Shown here: one piece after another, positions 26,464-35,139 of the stretch
How the letters are laid out: each line of letters begins with the position of its first letter
Numbering within the stretch: the first letter of the stretch is position 1
Assembly: GCF_001439685.1 (NCBI RefSeq)
Contig: NZ_JYLH01000016.1
Span: forward strand, 62,001 to 126,000
Direction: 5' to 3'
Source of the DNA: Pseudomonas libanensis
Lineage (GTDB): Bacteria > Pseudomonadota > Gammaproteobacteria > Pseudomonadales > Pseudomonadaceae
Length of the DNA: 64,000 nt
Notes under the pieces: generated by a model
The model's input: the letters and a program-made list of their open reading frames with translations, nothing else
Told to the model about the DNA's origin: nothing
Databases searched by the model: none
Made by a program: the position numbers and the translations under genes

Positions 26464-26807
26464 AGTTTTGGCTCTTCATCACGCACGGGGTGCGGAGTCG
26501 GTGGCACGCTGTGAGCGGCTTCGCCTTCCGGGGCACGCGGGGCTGGCCAATCGGCGAACGGCCAGGGCTTTTGCTCAGTGTGGAAGCAGCCGAAGCGACC
26601 GATCTGCGCGAGGAACTGGCTGAGGCTGTCACCAAAGTTCATCAGGCCCAGGTTAGGCGCGCCGTAGATCAGACGGTAAACCAGCTGCACCACCACCAGC
26701 GCGCCGAGCAGCAATTGCGCCACCTGCCACACCAGCGCGAATACCAGCATCCACAGGACGCGCAAGGCAATCGACTCGTATTTGGGCGGGGCTTTCGGAT
26801 CGTTCAT
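26460..26807 (-). CDS. DUF4389 membrane protein
   Basis: The 115-residue protein has one strong hydrophobic stretch near residues 18-48 (RVLWMLVFALVWQVAQLLLG, continuing into VVQLVYRLIYG) and then a conserved region (FGDSLSQFLAQIGRFGCFHT) with a Pro-rich C-terminal tail. It fits DUF4389 as found between gpsA and sixA in Pseudomonas. Its stop overlaps sixA (ATGA) and its start is 9 bp after gpsA. Function unknown; inner membrane. Confidence 0.85.
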   Translation of the reverse strand: MNDPKAPPKYESIALRVLWMLVFALVWQVAQLLLGALVVVQLVYRLIYGAPNLGLMNFGDSLSQFLAQIGRFGCFHTEQKPWPFADWPAPRAPEGEAAHSVPPTPHPVRDEEPKL

Positions 26808-26816
26808 GATGCGTCC

Positions 26817-27842
26817 TCAGTTGAAACCACTGGTGGAAATAAAGTCGACATCGGTCTTGGGCTCGGCCCGCATTAGCAGCTCGATGACCTGGTCCAAGGT
26901 GCGCCCTTCGAACAGGATCGCGTGCAGCCCGGCGACCAGCGGCATATACACGCCGACTTCCTGGGCCTTGGCTTTGAGTACCTTGAGGGTGTTAACCCCT
27001 TCGGCCACTTCGCCCAGGCGCGTCACCGCCTCCTCCAGGCTCAGGCCCTGGCCCAGGGCAAACCCGACCTGATAGTTACGGCTCTTGGGCGATGAGCAGG
27101 TGACGATCAAGTCGCCCACGCCTGCCAGGCCGAGGAACGTCATCGGGTTGGCGCCCTGGTTCACCGCAAAGCGGGTCATCTCGGCCAGGGCGCGGGTGAT
27201 CAACATGCTCTTGGTGTTTTCCCCCATGCCCAGGGCCACGGCCATGCCGGCAATGATCGCGTAGACGTTTTTCAGTGCCCCACCCAATTCGACGCCAAAA
27301 CGGTCGGCGCTGGCATAGACCCGGAAAGTACGGCCATGCAACACCGCCTGCACACGCTCGCACAAGGCTTCGTCTTCGCTGGCGACCACCGTGGCCGTCA
27401 GGGCGTGCTCGGCGACTTCCCGCGCCAGGTTCGGCCCGGACAGCACGCCAATGCGTGCCTGAGGCGCGATCTCTGTGAGGATTTCACTCATCAGCTTGAA
27501 GGTCTGGGCCTCGATCCCCTTGGTCAGGCTGACCAGCAGCTTGCCTGCCAGGCGTTCGGCATGGGGGGCCAGCACCGAGCGCAAAGCGCTGGAGGGCAGC
27601 GCGACAAAGCACAGGTCGCAGGCCGTGAGGGTGTCCAGCAGGTCGGTGACCGGCTCGACCGCCGGATGAATCTTGATGCCTTTAAGGTAACGGGGGTTTT
27701 CACGATGCACGCGAATCGCTTCGGCCTGCTCGGGGTCGCGCATCCACTGACGCACCGTCTGGCCGTTCTCGGCCAGCAGGTTAGCCACGGCGGTACCAAA
27801 ACTTCCGCCTCCCAGGACCGCGATAGGGCGCTGTTCTGTCAT
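26817..27842 (-). CDS. gpsA: Glycerol-3-phosphate dehydrogenase [NAD(P)+]
   Basis: The 341-residue protein has the N-terminal Rossmann motif VLGGGSFGTAVANLL, the SLTKGIE and SGPNLAREVA segments, and the catalytic Lys in GALKNVYAI. It reduces dihydroxyacetone phosphate to sn-glycerol 3-phosphate for phospholipid synthesis in the cytosol. The longest frame to 27920 adds 26 residues that do not fit the family; the ATG at 27842 does. It leads the gpsA-DUF4389-sixA operon and is divergent from the TonB receptor gene, with 195 bp between. Confidence 0.95.
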   Translation of the reverse strand: MTEQRPIAVLGGGSFGTAVANLLAENGQTVRQWMRDPEQAEAIRVHRENPRYLKGIKIHPAVEPVTDLLDTLTACDLCFVALPSSALRSVLAPHAERLAGKLLVSLTKGIEAQTFKLMSEILTEIAPQARIGVLSGPNLAREVAEHALTATVVASEDEALCERVQAVLHGRTFRVYASADRFGVELGGALKNVYAIIAGMAVALGMGENTKSMLITRALAEMTRFAVNQGANPMTFLGLAGVGDLIVTCSSPKSRNYQVGFALGQGLSLEEAVTRLGEVAEGVNTLKVLKAKAQEVGVYMPLVAGLHAILFEGRTLDQVIELLMRAEPKTDVDFISTSGFN

Positions 27843-28037
27843 ATGCAATCCGTTAATCCATACCAGTGGCGATGGCGGCATTATACGGGGCGCCCCGCTT
27901 GCGGCCAGCCCCCGTATCAATTCGCACGCCTGTCGGAAAATGCCACGGCTGTGCTAAGTAATTGCAAATCCGACGACTGGCAAATAGCCCCGCCTCAGTT
28001 AACATGGGCGGCTATCCGTCATTAACAAGGCCGTGCC

Positions 28038-30161
28038 GTGTATCTGGGCCCTCCTCCTCGCTCATCTCTATTGTTGATGCTGTTGTGCAGCCTGCCTGCA
28101 CTGGCTGACGATCTGTTTCTCGACGGGCAACCGCTGCCGCAGGTCTTGACCGCCACGCGCCTCAAGCAATCGGCCGCCGCCGTGCCCGGCAGCATGACGG
28201 TGATCGACAGCGAGCTGATCAAGGCCAGCGGCGCCCGGGACATCTCGGAACTGCTGCGGCTGGTGCCCGGGATGATGCTCGGCTACACCACTGGCAACCA
28301 GGCGTCGGTGAACTACCACGGCACCAGCGCCAGTGATGCACGGCGCATGCAGGTGTTGATCGATGGTCGCTCGGTGTATCGCGCCGGCCTGGCCACGGTG
28401 GATTGGAGCGATATCCCGGTAGCCATGGAGGATATCGAGCGCATCGAGGTATTTCGCGGCCCCAACACCGTCAGCTATGGCGCCAACGCGCTGATGGCGG
28501 TGGTGAATATCCTCACCCGCTCGCCGGCCAACAGCCAGGGTTCGCGCATGAAGGTCACCCGTGGCGAACGCGGGATCAACGACTTCTATGCCAGCCAGGG
28601 TGTGGGGTGGGAGACCGGCGATTTGCGCCTGTCCCTGTCCGGGCAACAGGACGATGGTTTTGACAGTAACGCCGTCGGCGCCGACCGCCGTGATGGACGG
28701 CGCCTCAACCGTTTCAGCCTGGCGGTAAGCCAGACCCTGAACGCGCAACAGAGCCTCGACTGGCAGCTGAACGTCAAGGAAGGCACCAACCAGCGCCCTT
28801 ATACCTACACGCCGGTATTTGATGGCATTACCGAAGGTGGCAACAATTCCGACGTCACCGCCAAGGACTACGCAGGCTCACTGCGCTGGAACTTCGATTT
28901 CAACCCCGACCACAGCCTGTACATCCAGGGATCGGCGCAGCAGTGGGATCGCCGGCAAATCTGGAAAGCCTGTGACGCGAAGGTCTCATTCAGCCCGCAG
29001 CTGACCCAGTTATGGCAGCTCAACCCCAACTACGCCGAACGGCTGGCTCGCAACATGGAGACCTACAGCCAAGGCTCCGCCCCACCCGGCAGCGCCGCTG
29101 AACAGGCTCTGGCCAACCAGGTGCTCGATCAGTGGAAACATCAGGGTGGCAAGGACCCTGTCTGCGGCGATATCGACCAAAGTACCCGGGAAAGCCGCTA
29201 CGACCTGGAACTGCAAGACACCCTCAGCCTGTCCGACGGCCTGCGCCTGCTCAGCGGTTTCAATTACCGCTACGACCGCGCCGACTCGGACACCTACTTC
29301 AACGGCACACTCGATGACACCACCTGGCGCCTGTTCGGCCAGCTGGAATGGCGGGCCAGCGAACACTGGCTGCTGCAGGGCGGTGCCATGTACGAGGACA
29401 CCCACCTGAGCGGCCACTCCCTGACGCCGCGGGTGGCGGTCAATTACCTGATCAACCCACGCCATGGCTTGCGGGCGGTTTACTCCGAGGCGGTCCGCTC
29501 GCCGGACATGTTCGAGAACAACGTCAACTGGAGCTACCGCGTCACCAATCTCAGCTCCCCGGCCTATGGGCAAGACTCCGGGCAATATTTTGTCGTGACG
29601 CGCGGCCCCGGCAACCTCGACAAAGAATTGATGCGCTCACGAGAGCTGGGCTACAACGGTTTCTTTGCCGACCTGGGGCTGAATGTCGACGTGAAGCTGT
29701 TCTATGACGAAATCACCGACATGATCAGCTCGCCACTGCGCAACAACCAATACATCGCCAGCAACGCCAACAGCTCGCGCTTTACCGGGGCAGAATCACA
29801 GTTGGACTGGCGCGTGAGCAACGCCGACCGCCTGCGCCTGACCTATGCTTATGTCGACGCCTCCTCCAGCAACCCGTTGGACAAGGCGCAAACCGCCCGC
29901 AACAGCGGCTCGGCCGGATGGCTGCGTGAATGGGGCCAGGGTTGGTCCAGCGCAGTGTTCTACTATGGCGACGACGCACTCAATCAATATCGCTTCCAAC
30001 GGGTCGACCTGCGGGTGGCCAAGCGCATTGCAGTGGCCAAAACCAATGTGGAGCTGGCCGGCATGCTGCAACAGCGCCTTGATAACCAGCCCACCACCTG
30101 GGCCGACAATAACTACGATCATCGTCACGTCCTCTACTTCAGCGCGCAGCTGGACTTCTGA
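28038..30161 (+). CDS. TonB-dependent outer-membrane receptor
   Basis: The protein has 707 residues. It starts at GTG with AAGG eight bases upstream. A signal peptide (residues 1-22, cleavage near PALA) precedes a plug domain: TATRLKQSAAAVPGS, then a DARRMQVLIDGRSVY loop and FRGPNTVSYGANALMAVVNI, a typical plug end. The remainder is a beta-barrel ending in LYFSAQLDF with the C-terminal Phe that directs outer-membrane insertion. There is no N-terminal FecA-type signalling domain. The layout resembles vitamin B12/siderophore-type receptors but no ligand can be named. It is the first gene of an operon with a periplasmic binding-protein-like gene and a hybrid kinase. Confidence 0.93.
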   Translation: MYLGPPPRSSLLLMLLCSLPALADDLFLDGQPLPQVLTATRLKQSAAAVPGSMTVIDSELIKASGARDISELLRLVPGMMLGYTTGNQASVNYHGTSASDARRMQVLIDGRSVYRAGLATVDWSDIPVAMEDIERIEVFRGPNTVSYGANALMAVVNILTRSPANSQGSRMKVTRGERGINDFYASQGVGWETGDLRLSLSGQQDDGFDSNAVGADRRDGRRLNRFSLAVSQTLNAQQSLDWQLNVKEGTNQRPYTYTPVFDGITEGGNNSDVTAKDYAGSLRWNFDFNPDHSLYIQGSAQQWDRRQIWKACDAKVSFSPQLTQLWQLNPNYAERLARNMETYSQGSAPPGSAAEQALANQVLDQWKHQGGKDPVCGDIDQSTRESRYDLELQDTLSLSDGLRLLSGFNYRYDRADSDTYFNGTLDDTTWRLFGQLEWRASEHWLLQGGAMYEDTHLSGHSLTPRVAVNYLINPRHGLRAVYSEAVRSPDMFENNVNWSYRVTNLSSPAYGQDSGQYFVVTRGPGNLDKELMRSRELGYNGFFADLGLNVDVKLFYDEITDMISSPLRNNQYIASNANSSRFTGAESQLDWRVSNADRLRLTYAYVDASSSNPLDKAQTARNSGSAGWLREWGQGWSSAVFYYGDDALNQYRFQRVDLRVAKRIAVAKTNVELAGMLQQRLDNQPTTWADNNYDHRHVLYFSAQLDF

Positions 30162-30162
30162 C

Positions 30163-31092
30163 ATGGGCGATCAGTCACGGATGACCCTCTTCTTGATTCC
30201 ACTGCGCTGGTGCCGCGGCGTGCTGCTGGCGGCCCTGCTGCTGGCGACCCCGGCGTGGAGCGCCGACATCCTGCTGACCGCAGCCCAAGACAGTGCCGGC
30301 ATACAAGCCTTCACCCAGGCCCTTGCGCAACAGCGCCCCGAAGACCAGGTCACCTTCACCCCGCTCAAGGACTTGCCAGCGCCGAGCCGTTTGCCCGCCA
30401 GCACCCGCTTGATCCTCCTCGACCTGCCCGGCCTGGATTGGCGCCTGCAGGACGCTCAAGGCCCGCCGACCCTGGTGCTGCGCATCAGCCGCCTGCAGGC
30501 CCGACAACGCCTGGGCAACACGCACCCGGCGAAGATCAGCCTGCTGTGGAGTGACCCGCCGCTGGAACGTCAGTTGCACCTGATCGCCAGCATCCTGCCC
30601 CAGGCCCACCGCATCGGCGTGCTTTACGGTGCCGACAGCGAGTTCCTGCTTCGCGAACTGATGCAGTTCGCCAAACCCATGGGCCTGGAAATCGTGCCGC
30701 AACGATGGGACAACACCAATGACAGCCGTGCGCTGCAAACCCTGTTCAAGAACAGCGACGTGCTGCTCGGTCTCGACGACCCACAACTGTACAACCCCAA
30801 AACCGCAAAAAACCTGTTGCTGAGCAGCTACGCCCAACAACTGCCACTGGTGGGCCCCAACGCCGGGTTTGTCAGGGCCGGTAGCCTGGCCAGCACCTAC
30901 AGTGACCAGCCCGACTGGCTCGCCGTGCTGGACAGCCTGCTGGACCACGCGCCGGCCAATTGGCCGCACACCTTGTATCCGGAACACTTCAAAGTCGTGG
31001 GCAACCCGCAAGTCGCGCGCTCACTGGGCATCGAACAGGTCGATGAAGCAGCCGTCGCCACCCGCTTGGCCGAAGGAGAGAAACGCCCATGA
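30163..31092 (+). CDS. Periplasmic ABC-type substrate-binding-like protein
   Basis: The protein has about 309 residues, a signal peptide (CRGVLLAALLLATPAWSA) and a mature fold resembling the ABC_sub_bind family (ILLTAAQDSAGIQAFTQAL at the start, RIGVLYGADSEF at the start of the second lobe, LPLVGPNAGFVRAGSLASTY near the C-terminus). The ATG at 30163 lies one base after the receptor stop; an ATG at 30181 is also possible. The longer frame from 29845 overlaps the receptor and is rejected. No ABC permease follows. Instead the gene overlaps a hybrid histidine kinase by four bases, so the protein may hand a ligand signal to the kinase rather than to a transporter. That role is inferred. Confidence 0.8.
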   Translation: MGDQSRMTLFLIPLRWCRGVLLAALLLATPAWSADILLTAAQDSAGIQAFTQALAQQRPEDQVTFTPLKDLPAPSRLPASTRLILLDLPGLDWRLQDAQGPPTLVLRISRLQARQRLGNTHPAKISLLWSDPPLERQLHLIASILPQAHRIGVLYGADSEFLLRELMQFAKPMGLEIVPQRWDNTNDSRALQTLFKNSDVLLGLDDPQLYNPKTAKNLLLSSYAQQLPLVGPNAGFVRAGSLASTYSDQPDWLAVLDSLLDHAPANWPHTLYPEHFKVVGNPQVARSLGIEQVDEAAVATRLAEGEKRP

Positions 31093-32990
31093 CCTTGCGT
31101 CGTCGTTGGGATATCAACACCCGCACCCAGCTCATTACCCTGGGCCCCGCGTTGTTGCTGACCCTGCTGTTGATCAGTTTCTTTACCTTCGTGCGTATCC
31201 AGGATTTGCGCCAGGAACTGGATCACACCGGTCAACTGATCGCCAACCAGCTGGCGCCCGCCACCGAGTACGGGGTGATTTCCGGCAACAACGATGTGCT
31301 CGAATCCCTGCTGCGCGCGACCTTGGCCACGCCCCACGTACGCTTCCTGGAGATTCAGGACAGCGCTGAAAACATCCTGGTGTATGTCGAGCAACCGTCG
31401 GAGAAGCATGACCGCTCACTGTCGGTGAAGGTGTTCCAGGCGCCGATCCGCCTGCAACATATCGAGCTGGGCAATGACTTCTTCCAGGACAACCTCAAGG
31501 GTCCCATGGCACCCCGCGCAGATTACCTGGGCCGAGTGATCGTCGGCATGTCCAACGACGCGTTCAGCCAGCGCCAGCAACAGATCCTGTTCAAGGCCGG
31601 GGTCCTGGCGCTGTTCGCCCTGCTGTTCACTTTCCTGCTGGCGCGACGCCTGGCGGCGAGCCTGTCGCAGCCGATCAGCGCCATGGGCAACGCGGTCAAG
31701 GCCATCCAGCAGGGCGACTACAAGACCCCACTGCCGATTGTCGATGATTCGGAGCTCGGCGACCTGTCGCGGCATATCAACAACCTGGCCGAGGGCCTCA
31801 ACCAAGCCAGTCGCGAACAGCAACAAGCCATCGCCCAGTTGATCCAGACCCGCGAGGAAGCCGAGCGTGCGAACAACGCCAAATCGGAATTCCTGGCGAT
31901 GATGAGTCACGAACTGCGCACGCCCATGAACGGCGTGCTGGGTATGCTGCAGCTGCTGGAAACCACCGAGATGACCGAAGAACAGACCGAGTACGCGGCG
32001 CTGGCTTCCGAGTCCACCGAGCACTTGCTCAAGGTGATCAACGATATCCTCGACTTCTCACGCATTGAGCGCGCCGCACTGGAACTGGAACATATTTCCT
32101 TCAACCTGGCGGACCTGATCAACAGTTGCGCCCAGGCCTTCCAGCACAGCGCCCAGCAGCGCGGGCTGACCCTGGAGTTGTCGATTCCCGCCGGCATGGA
32201 AGCCCTGCAAGTGCGGGGCGACCCGACACGTATCCGGCAGGTGCTGGTCAACCTGATCGGCAACGCGTTGAAATTTACCGAACATGGCAGCGTGACCGTC
32301 GAGCCCCATTGGCAAACCCTGGACCACGAACTGGTCTGGTTCACCTGCACGGTGCGCGACAGCGGTATTGGCATTTCTGCCGAACGCCTGGAGCTGATGT
32401 TCGATGCGTTCCAGCAGGCCGACAGTTCCATTTCAAGACGTTACGGCGGCACCGGCCTGGGGCTGCCAATTGCGCGCACCCTGGCCGAGCGCATGGGCGG
32501 CACCCTGCGGGCCCGGAGCGAAGAAGGCCGAGGCTCGGTGTTTACCCTGGAAATTCCGCTGGCCATCGACCAGCAACAGGTGCAGGCCATTGCTCCAGAC
32601 GCCGTGGGCAAAACCAGCGCCGGCGACGGACGCCACGTGTTGCTGGTGGAAGACAACCCGGTCAATCGCACAGTGGTCGAAGCCATGTTGCGCAGCCTGG
32701 GTTTTGAAGTCAGCCTGGCCACCGATGGCGCCGAGGCGATCCGCAGCGCCGAGAGCCTGATTTTCACCGCTATCCTGATGGATTGCCGCTTGCCGTTGAT
32801 CGACGGCTACGAAGCCACGCGACAGATTCGCCAACTGCCCGGCTGTGCCGATCTGCCGATCATCGCCCTGACAGCCAACGCATTGCAGGGTGACCGCGAA
32901 GCGTGCCTGGCAGCCGGAATGAACGATTACTTGGCCAAGCCGTTCAAACGCACGGATTTGCAGGAAATCCTGCAGCGCTGGGTGCAATAG
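31089..32990 (+). CDS. Hybrid sensor histidine kinase/response regulator (BarA/GacS-like)
   Basis: The protein has 633 residues. Membrane segments lie at about 14-35 and 168-186, flanking a 130-residue periplasmic region. Its start (IANQLAPATEYGVISGNNDV) resembles the BarA/GacS N-terminal sensor. HAMP follows, then HisKA with phospho-acceptor His274 in MMSHELRTPMNG, HATPase_c (NLIGNALKF, DSGIGI, GTGLGLPIA), and a C-terminal receiver with Asp565 in LMDCRLPLIDG and Lys in AKPFK. There is no Hpt domain and no DNA-binding regulator nearby, so a separate phosphotransferase is needed. The start overlaps the binding-protein gene (ATGA), tying its expression to the receptor operon. Confidence 0.93.
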   Translation: MTLRRRWDINTRTQLITLGPALLLTLLLISFFTFVRIQDLRQELDHTGQLIANQLAPATEYGVISGNNDVLESLLRATLATPHVRFLEIQDSAENILVYVEQPSEKHDRSLSVKVFQAPIRLQHIELGNDFFQDNLKGPMAPRADYLGRVIVGMSNDAFSQRQQQILFKAGVLALFALLFTFLLARRLAASLSQPISAMGNAVKAIQQGDYKTPLPIVDDSELGDLSRHINNLAEGLNQASREQQQAIAQLIQTREEAERANNAKSEFLAMMSHELRTPMNGVLGMLQLLETTEMTEEQTEYAALASESTEHLLKVINDILDFSRIERAALELEHISFNLADLINSCAQAFQHSAQQRGLTLELSIPAGMEALQVRGDPTRIRQVLVNLIGNALKFTEHGSVTVEPHWQTLDHELVWFTCTVRDSGIGISAERLELMFDAFQQADSSISRRYGGTGLGLPIARTLAERMGGTLRARSEEGRGSVFTLEIPLAIDQQQVQAIAPDAVGKTSAGDGRHVLLVEDNPVNRTVVEAMLRSLGFEVSLATDGAEAIRSAESLIFTAILMDCRLPLIDGYEATRQIRQLPGCADLPIIALTANALQGDREACLAAGMNDYLAKPFKRTDLQEILQRWVQ

Positions 32991-33056
32991 CGCCGCGCCA
33001 TCAGCCAACTCTGACTGGCGTGAAAGACGAAAGTGCGGCAGTCTTAGGCACCCGAA

Positions 33057-33080
33057 CGGGCCGATAAACAGGCCCGGTTT
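33057..33080 (+). terminator. Probable terminator after the kinase operon
   Basis: CGGGCC and GGCCCG form a six-base stem with a GATAAACA loop, followed by GTTT and an AT-rich tract. It lies 66 bp after the kinase stop and just before the fabA promoter region. Confidence 0.5.
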
Positions 33081-33088
33081 AAAATTTC

Positions 33089-33110
33089 AGTGAACAAGTG
33101 TACATTCAGT
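33089..33110 (+). promoter_or_regulatory. Candidate DesT/FabR-type operator upstream of fabA
   Basis: AGTGAACAAGTGTACATTCA with a following GT forms an imperfect inverted repeat around ACAAGTGT. Its shape is like the TetR-family FabR/DesT sites known at fabA and fabAB promoters. It lies 130 bp upstream of the fabA start. Recognition is by eye; no regulator gene is in the window. Confidence 0.45.
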
Positions 33111-33239
33111 GCCTTGCCGCTGTGACTTTCACTACAACGCAATAGTCTATGTGTAGGCTGCCGCTATGAGGCATGAACGCTTCATTCGGTTCGGGAAGAT
33201 TTACCCTACCCTGCCGCATGGGATTATTGAGGAGCTCGC

Positions 33240-33755
33240 ATGACCAAACAAAACGCCTTTACTCGGGAAGACCTGCTGCGCTGCAGTCGCGGTGAGCTGT
33301 TCGGCCCAGGTAACGCGCAACTGCCCGCCCCGAACATGCTGATGGTGGATCGCATCACCCATATCAGCGAAGAGGGTGGCAAGTACGGCAAAGGTGAATT
33401 GGTCGCCGAGCTGGATATCACCCCGGACCTCTGGTTCTTCGCCTGCCACTTCGAAGGCGACCCGGTGATGCCAGGCTGCCTGGGCCTCGATGCCATGTGG
33501 CAACTGGTCGGCTTCTACCTGGGCTGGCAAGGCCTGCCGGGCCGCGGCCGCGCCCTGGGTTCGGGCGAAGTGAAGTTCTTTGGCCAGGTCCTGCCGACCG
33601 CCAAGAAAGTCACCTACAACATTCAAATCAAGCGCGTCCTCAAGGGCAAGCTGAACCTGGCCATCGCCGACGGTTCGGTGACTGTCGACGGACGCGAGAT
33701 CTATACTGCCGAAGGCCTTCGGGTCGGCGTATTCACTTCCACTGACAACTTTTAA
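33240..33755 (+). CDS. fabA: 3-hydroxyacyl-ACP dehydratase/isomerase FabA
   Basis: The 171-residue protein matches FabA in full. HFEGDPVMPGCLGLDAMWQ contains the catalytic His, and the Asp of GLDAMW completes the pair. It dehydrates 3-hydroxydecanoyl-ACP and isomerises the trans-2 double bond to cis-3, committing carbon to unsaturated fatty acids. A GAGGAG ribosome site precedes the ATG. fabB follows after 11 bp, the standard Pseudomonas fabAB operon, in which expression responds to acyl-chain unsaturation via DesT in relatives. Confidence 0.98.
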   Translation: MTKQNAFTREDLLRCSRGELFGPGNAQLPAPNMLMVDRITHISEEGGKYGKGELVAELDITPDLWFFACHFEGDPVMPGCLGLDAMWQLVGFYLGWQGLPGRGRALGSGEVKFFGQVLPTAKKVTYNIQIKRVLKGKLNLAIADGSVTVDGREIYTAEGLRVGVFTSTDNF

Positions 33756-33766
33756 GGGTTATCCGC

Positions 33767-34987
33767 ATGCGCCGCGTCGTTATCACTGGTCTGGGCATCG
33801 TTTCTTGCCTGGGCAATGACAAAGAGACCGTCACCGCTAACCTGCGTGCAAGTCGCCCTGGCATCCGCTTCAACCCGGAATATGCCGAAATGGGTCTGCG
33901 TAGCCAGGTTTCCGGCTCCATCGACCTGCCCCTCGAAGAGCTGATCGATCGCAAGATCTATCGCTTCGTCGGCCACGCTGCCGCCTACGCCTACCTGGCC
34001 ATGAAAGACGCGATCGCCGACTCCGGCCTGAGCGAAGACCAGGTATCGAACGTACGTACCGGCCTGATCGCCGGCTCAGGCGGCGCATCCACCCTCAACC
34101 AGATGGAAGCGCTGGACATCCTGCGCGAAAAAGGCGTGAAGCGCGTTGGCCCTTACCGTGTCACGCGGACCATGGGTAGCACCGTTTCCGCCTGCCTGGC
34201 CACGCCGTTCGCCATCAAGGGCGTGAACTACTCGATCTCCTCCGCGTGCGCCACCAGCGCCCACTGCATCGGGACTGCCGTTGAGCAGATCCAGCTGGGC
34301 AAGCAGGACATCGTATTCGCCGGCGGCGGTGAAGAAGAACATTGGAGCCAGTCGTTCCTGTTCGACGCCATGGGCGCACTGTCCACCCAGTACAACGAAA
34401 CCCCGGAAAAAGCCTCCCGTGCCTACGACGCCAAGCGTGACGGATTCGTCATCGCCGGCGGTGGCGGCATGGTGGTGGTCGAGGAGCTGGAACACGCCCT
34501 GGCCCGTGGCGCCAAGATCTACGCGGAAATCGTCGGCTACGGCGCGACGTCCGACGGCTACGACATGGTTGCCCCAAGCGGCGAAGGTGCCATCCGTTGC
34601 ATGCAGATGGCGATGGCCACCGTGGATACCCCAATCGACTATCTGAACACCCACGGCACCTCGACTCCGGTCGGTGACGCCAAGGAAATGGAAGGCGTAC
34701 GTGCGGTATTCGGCGACAAGGCTCCGAAAATCAGCTCCACCAAGAGCCTGTCCGGTCACTCCCTGGGCGCCGCCGGCGTTCACGAAGCGATCTACTGCCT
34801 GCTGATGATGGAAGGCAACTTCATGGCCGGCTCGGCCAACATCGACGAGATCGACCCGGTCGTCGCCGATATGCCGATCCTGACCAAGACCGTCGAGAAC
34901 GTGAAAATCGACACCGTGATGAGCAACAGCTTCGGCTTCGGTGGCACTAACGCCACTCTGGTGCTGAAACGCTGGCAGGGCAAGTAA
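33767..34987 (+). CDS. fabB: 3-oxoacyl-ACP synthase I FabB
   Basis: The 406-residue condensing enzyme has the catalytic triad Cys in SSACATSAH, His in NTHGTSTPVGD and His in LSGHSLGAAGVHE. It elongates the cis-3-decenoyl-ACP made by FabA and is needed for unsaturated fatty-acid synthesis. It is co-transcribed with fabA and followed by a REPIN. Confidence 0.98.
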   Translation: MRRVVITGLGIVSCLGNDKETVTANLRASRPGIRFNPEYAEMGLRSQVSGSIDLPLEELIDRKIYRFVGHAAAYAYLAMKDAIADSGLSEDQVSNVRTGLIAGSGGASTLNQMEALDILREKGVKRVGPYRVTRTMGSTVSACLATPFAIKGVNYSISSACATSAHCIGTAVEQIQLGKQDIVFAGGGEEEHWSQSFLFDAMGALSTQYNETPEKASRAYDAKRDGFVIAGGGGMVVVEELEHALARGAKIYAEIVGYGATSDGYDMVAPSGEGAIRCMQMAMATVDTPIDYLNTHGTSTPVGDAKEMEGVRAVFGDKAPKISSTKSLSGHSLGAAGVHEAIYCLLMMEGNFMAGSANIDEIDPVVADMPILTKTVENVKIDTVMSNSFGFGGTNATLVLKRWQGK

Positions 34988-35009
34988 GCCCCGCCACCGA
35001 GGCGCCTGC

Positions 35010-35092
35010 TTCGCGAGCAAGCCCGCTCCCACACTTAACCGTGTACTTCCTGAAGGAATCCGGTCAAGTGTGGGAGCGGGCTTGCTCGCGAA
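35010..35092. repeat. REPIN (GCGGGC/CGCGAA subtype)
   Basis: TTCGCGAGCAAGCCCGCTCC and GGAGCGGGCTTGCTCGCGAA are exact inverses flanking a 31-bp centre with ACACTTAACC and GGTCAAGTGT. The pair sits between convergent fabB and the amidohydrolase gene and may act as a bidirectional transcription stop. Confidence 0.92.
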
Positions 35093-35139
35093 TGGGCCAA
35101 CGCAATTCCCAGCCCTCCCCTCAAAACCACGCCACCCGC

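Noticed and set aside
28038..30161. TonB receptor as a FecA-like transducer
   Set aside because: There is no N-terminal signalling domain before the plug and no sigma/anti-sigma gene pair next to it.
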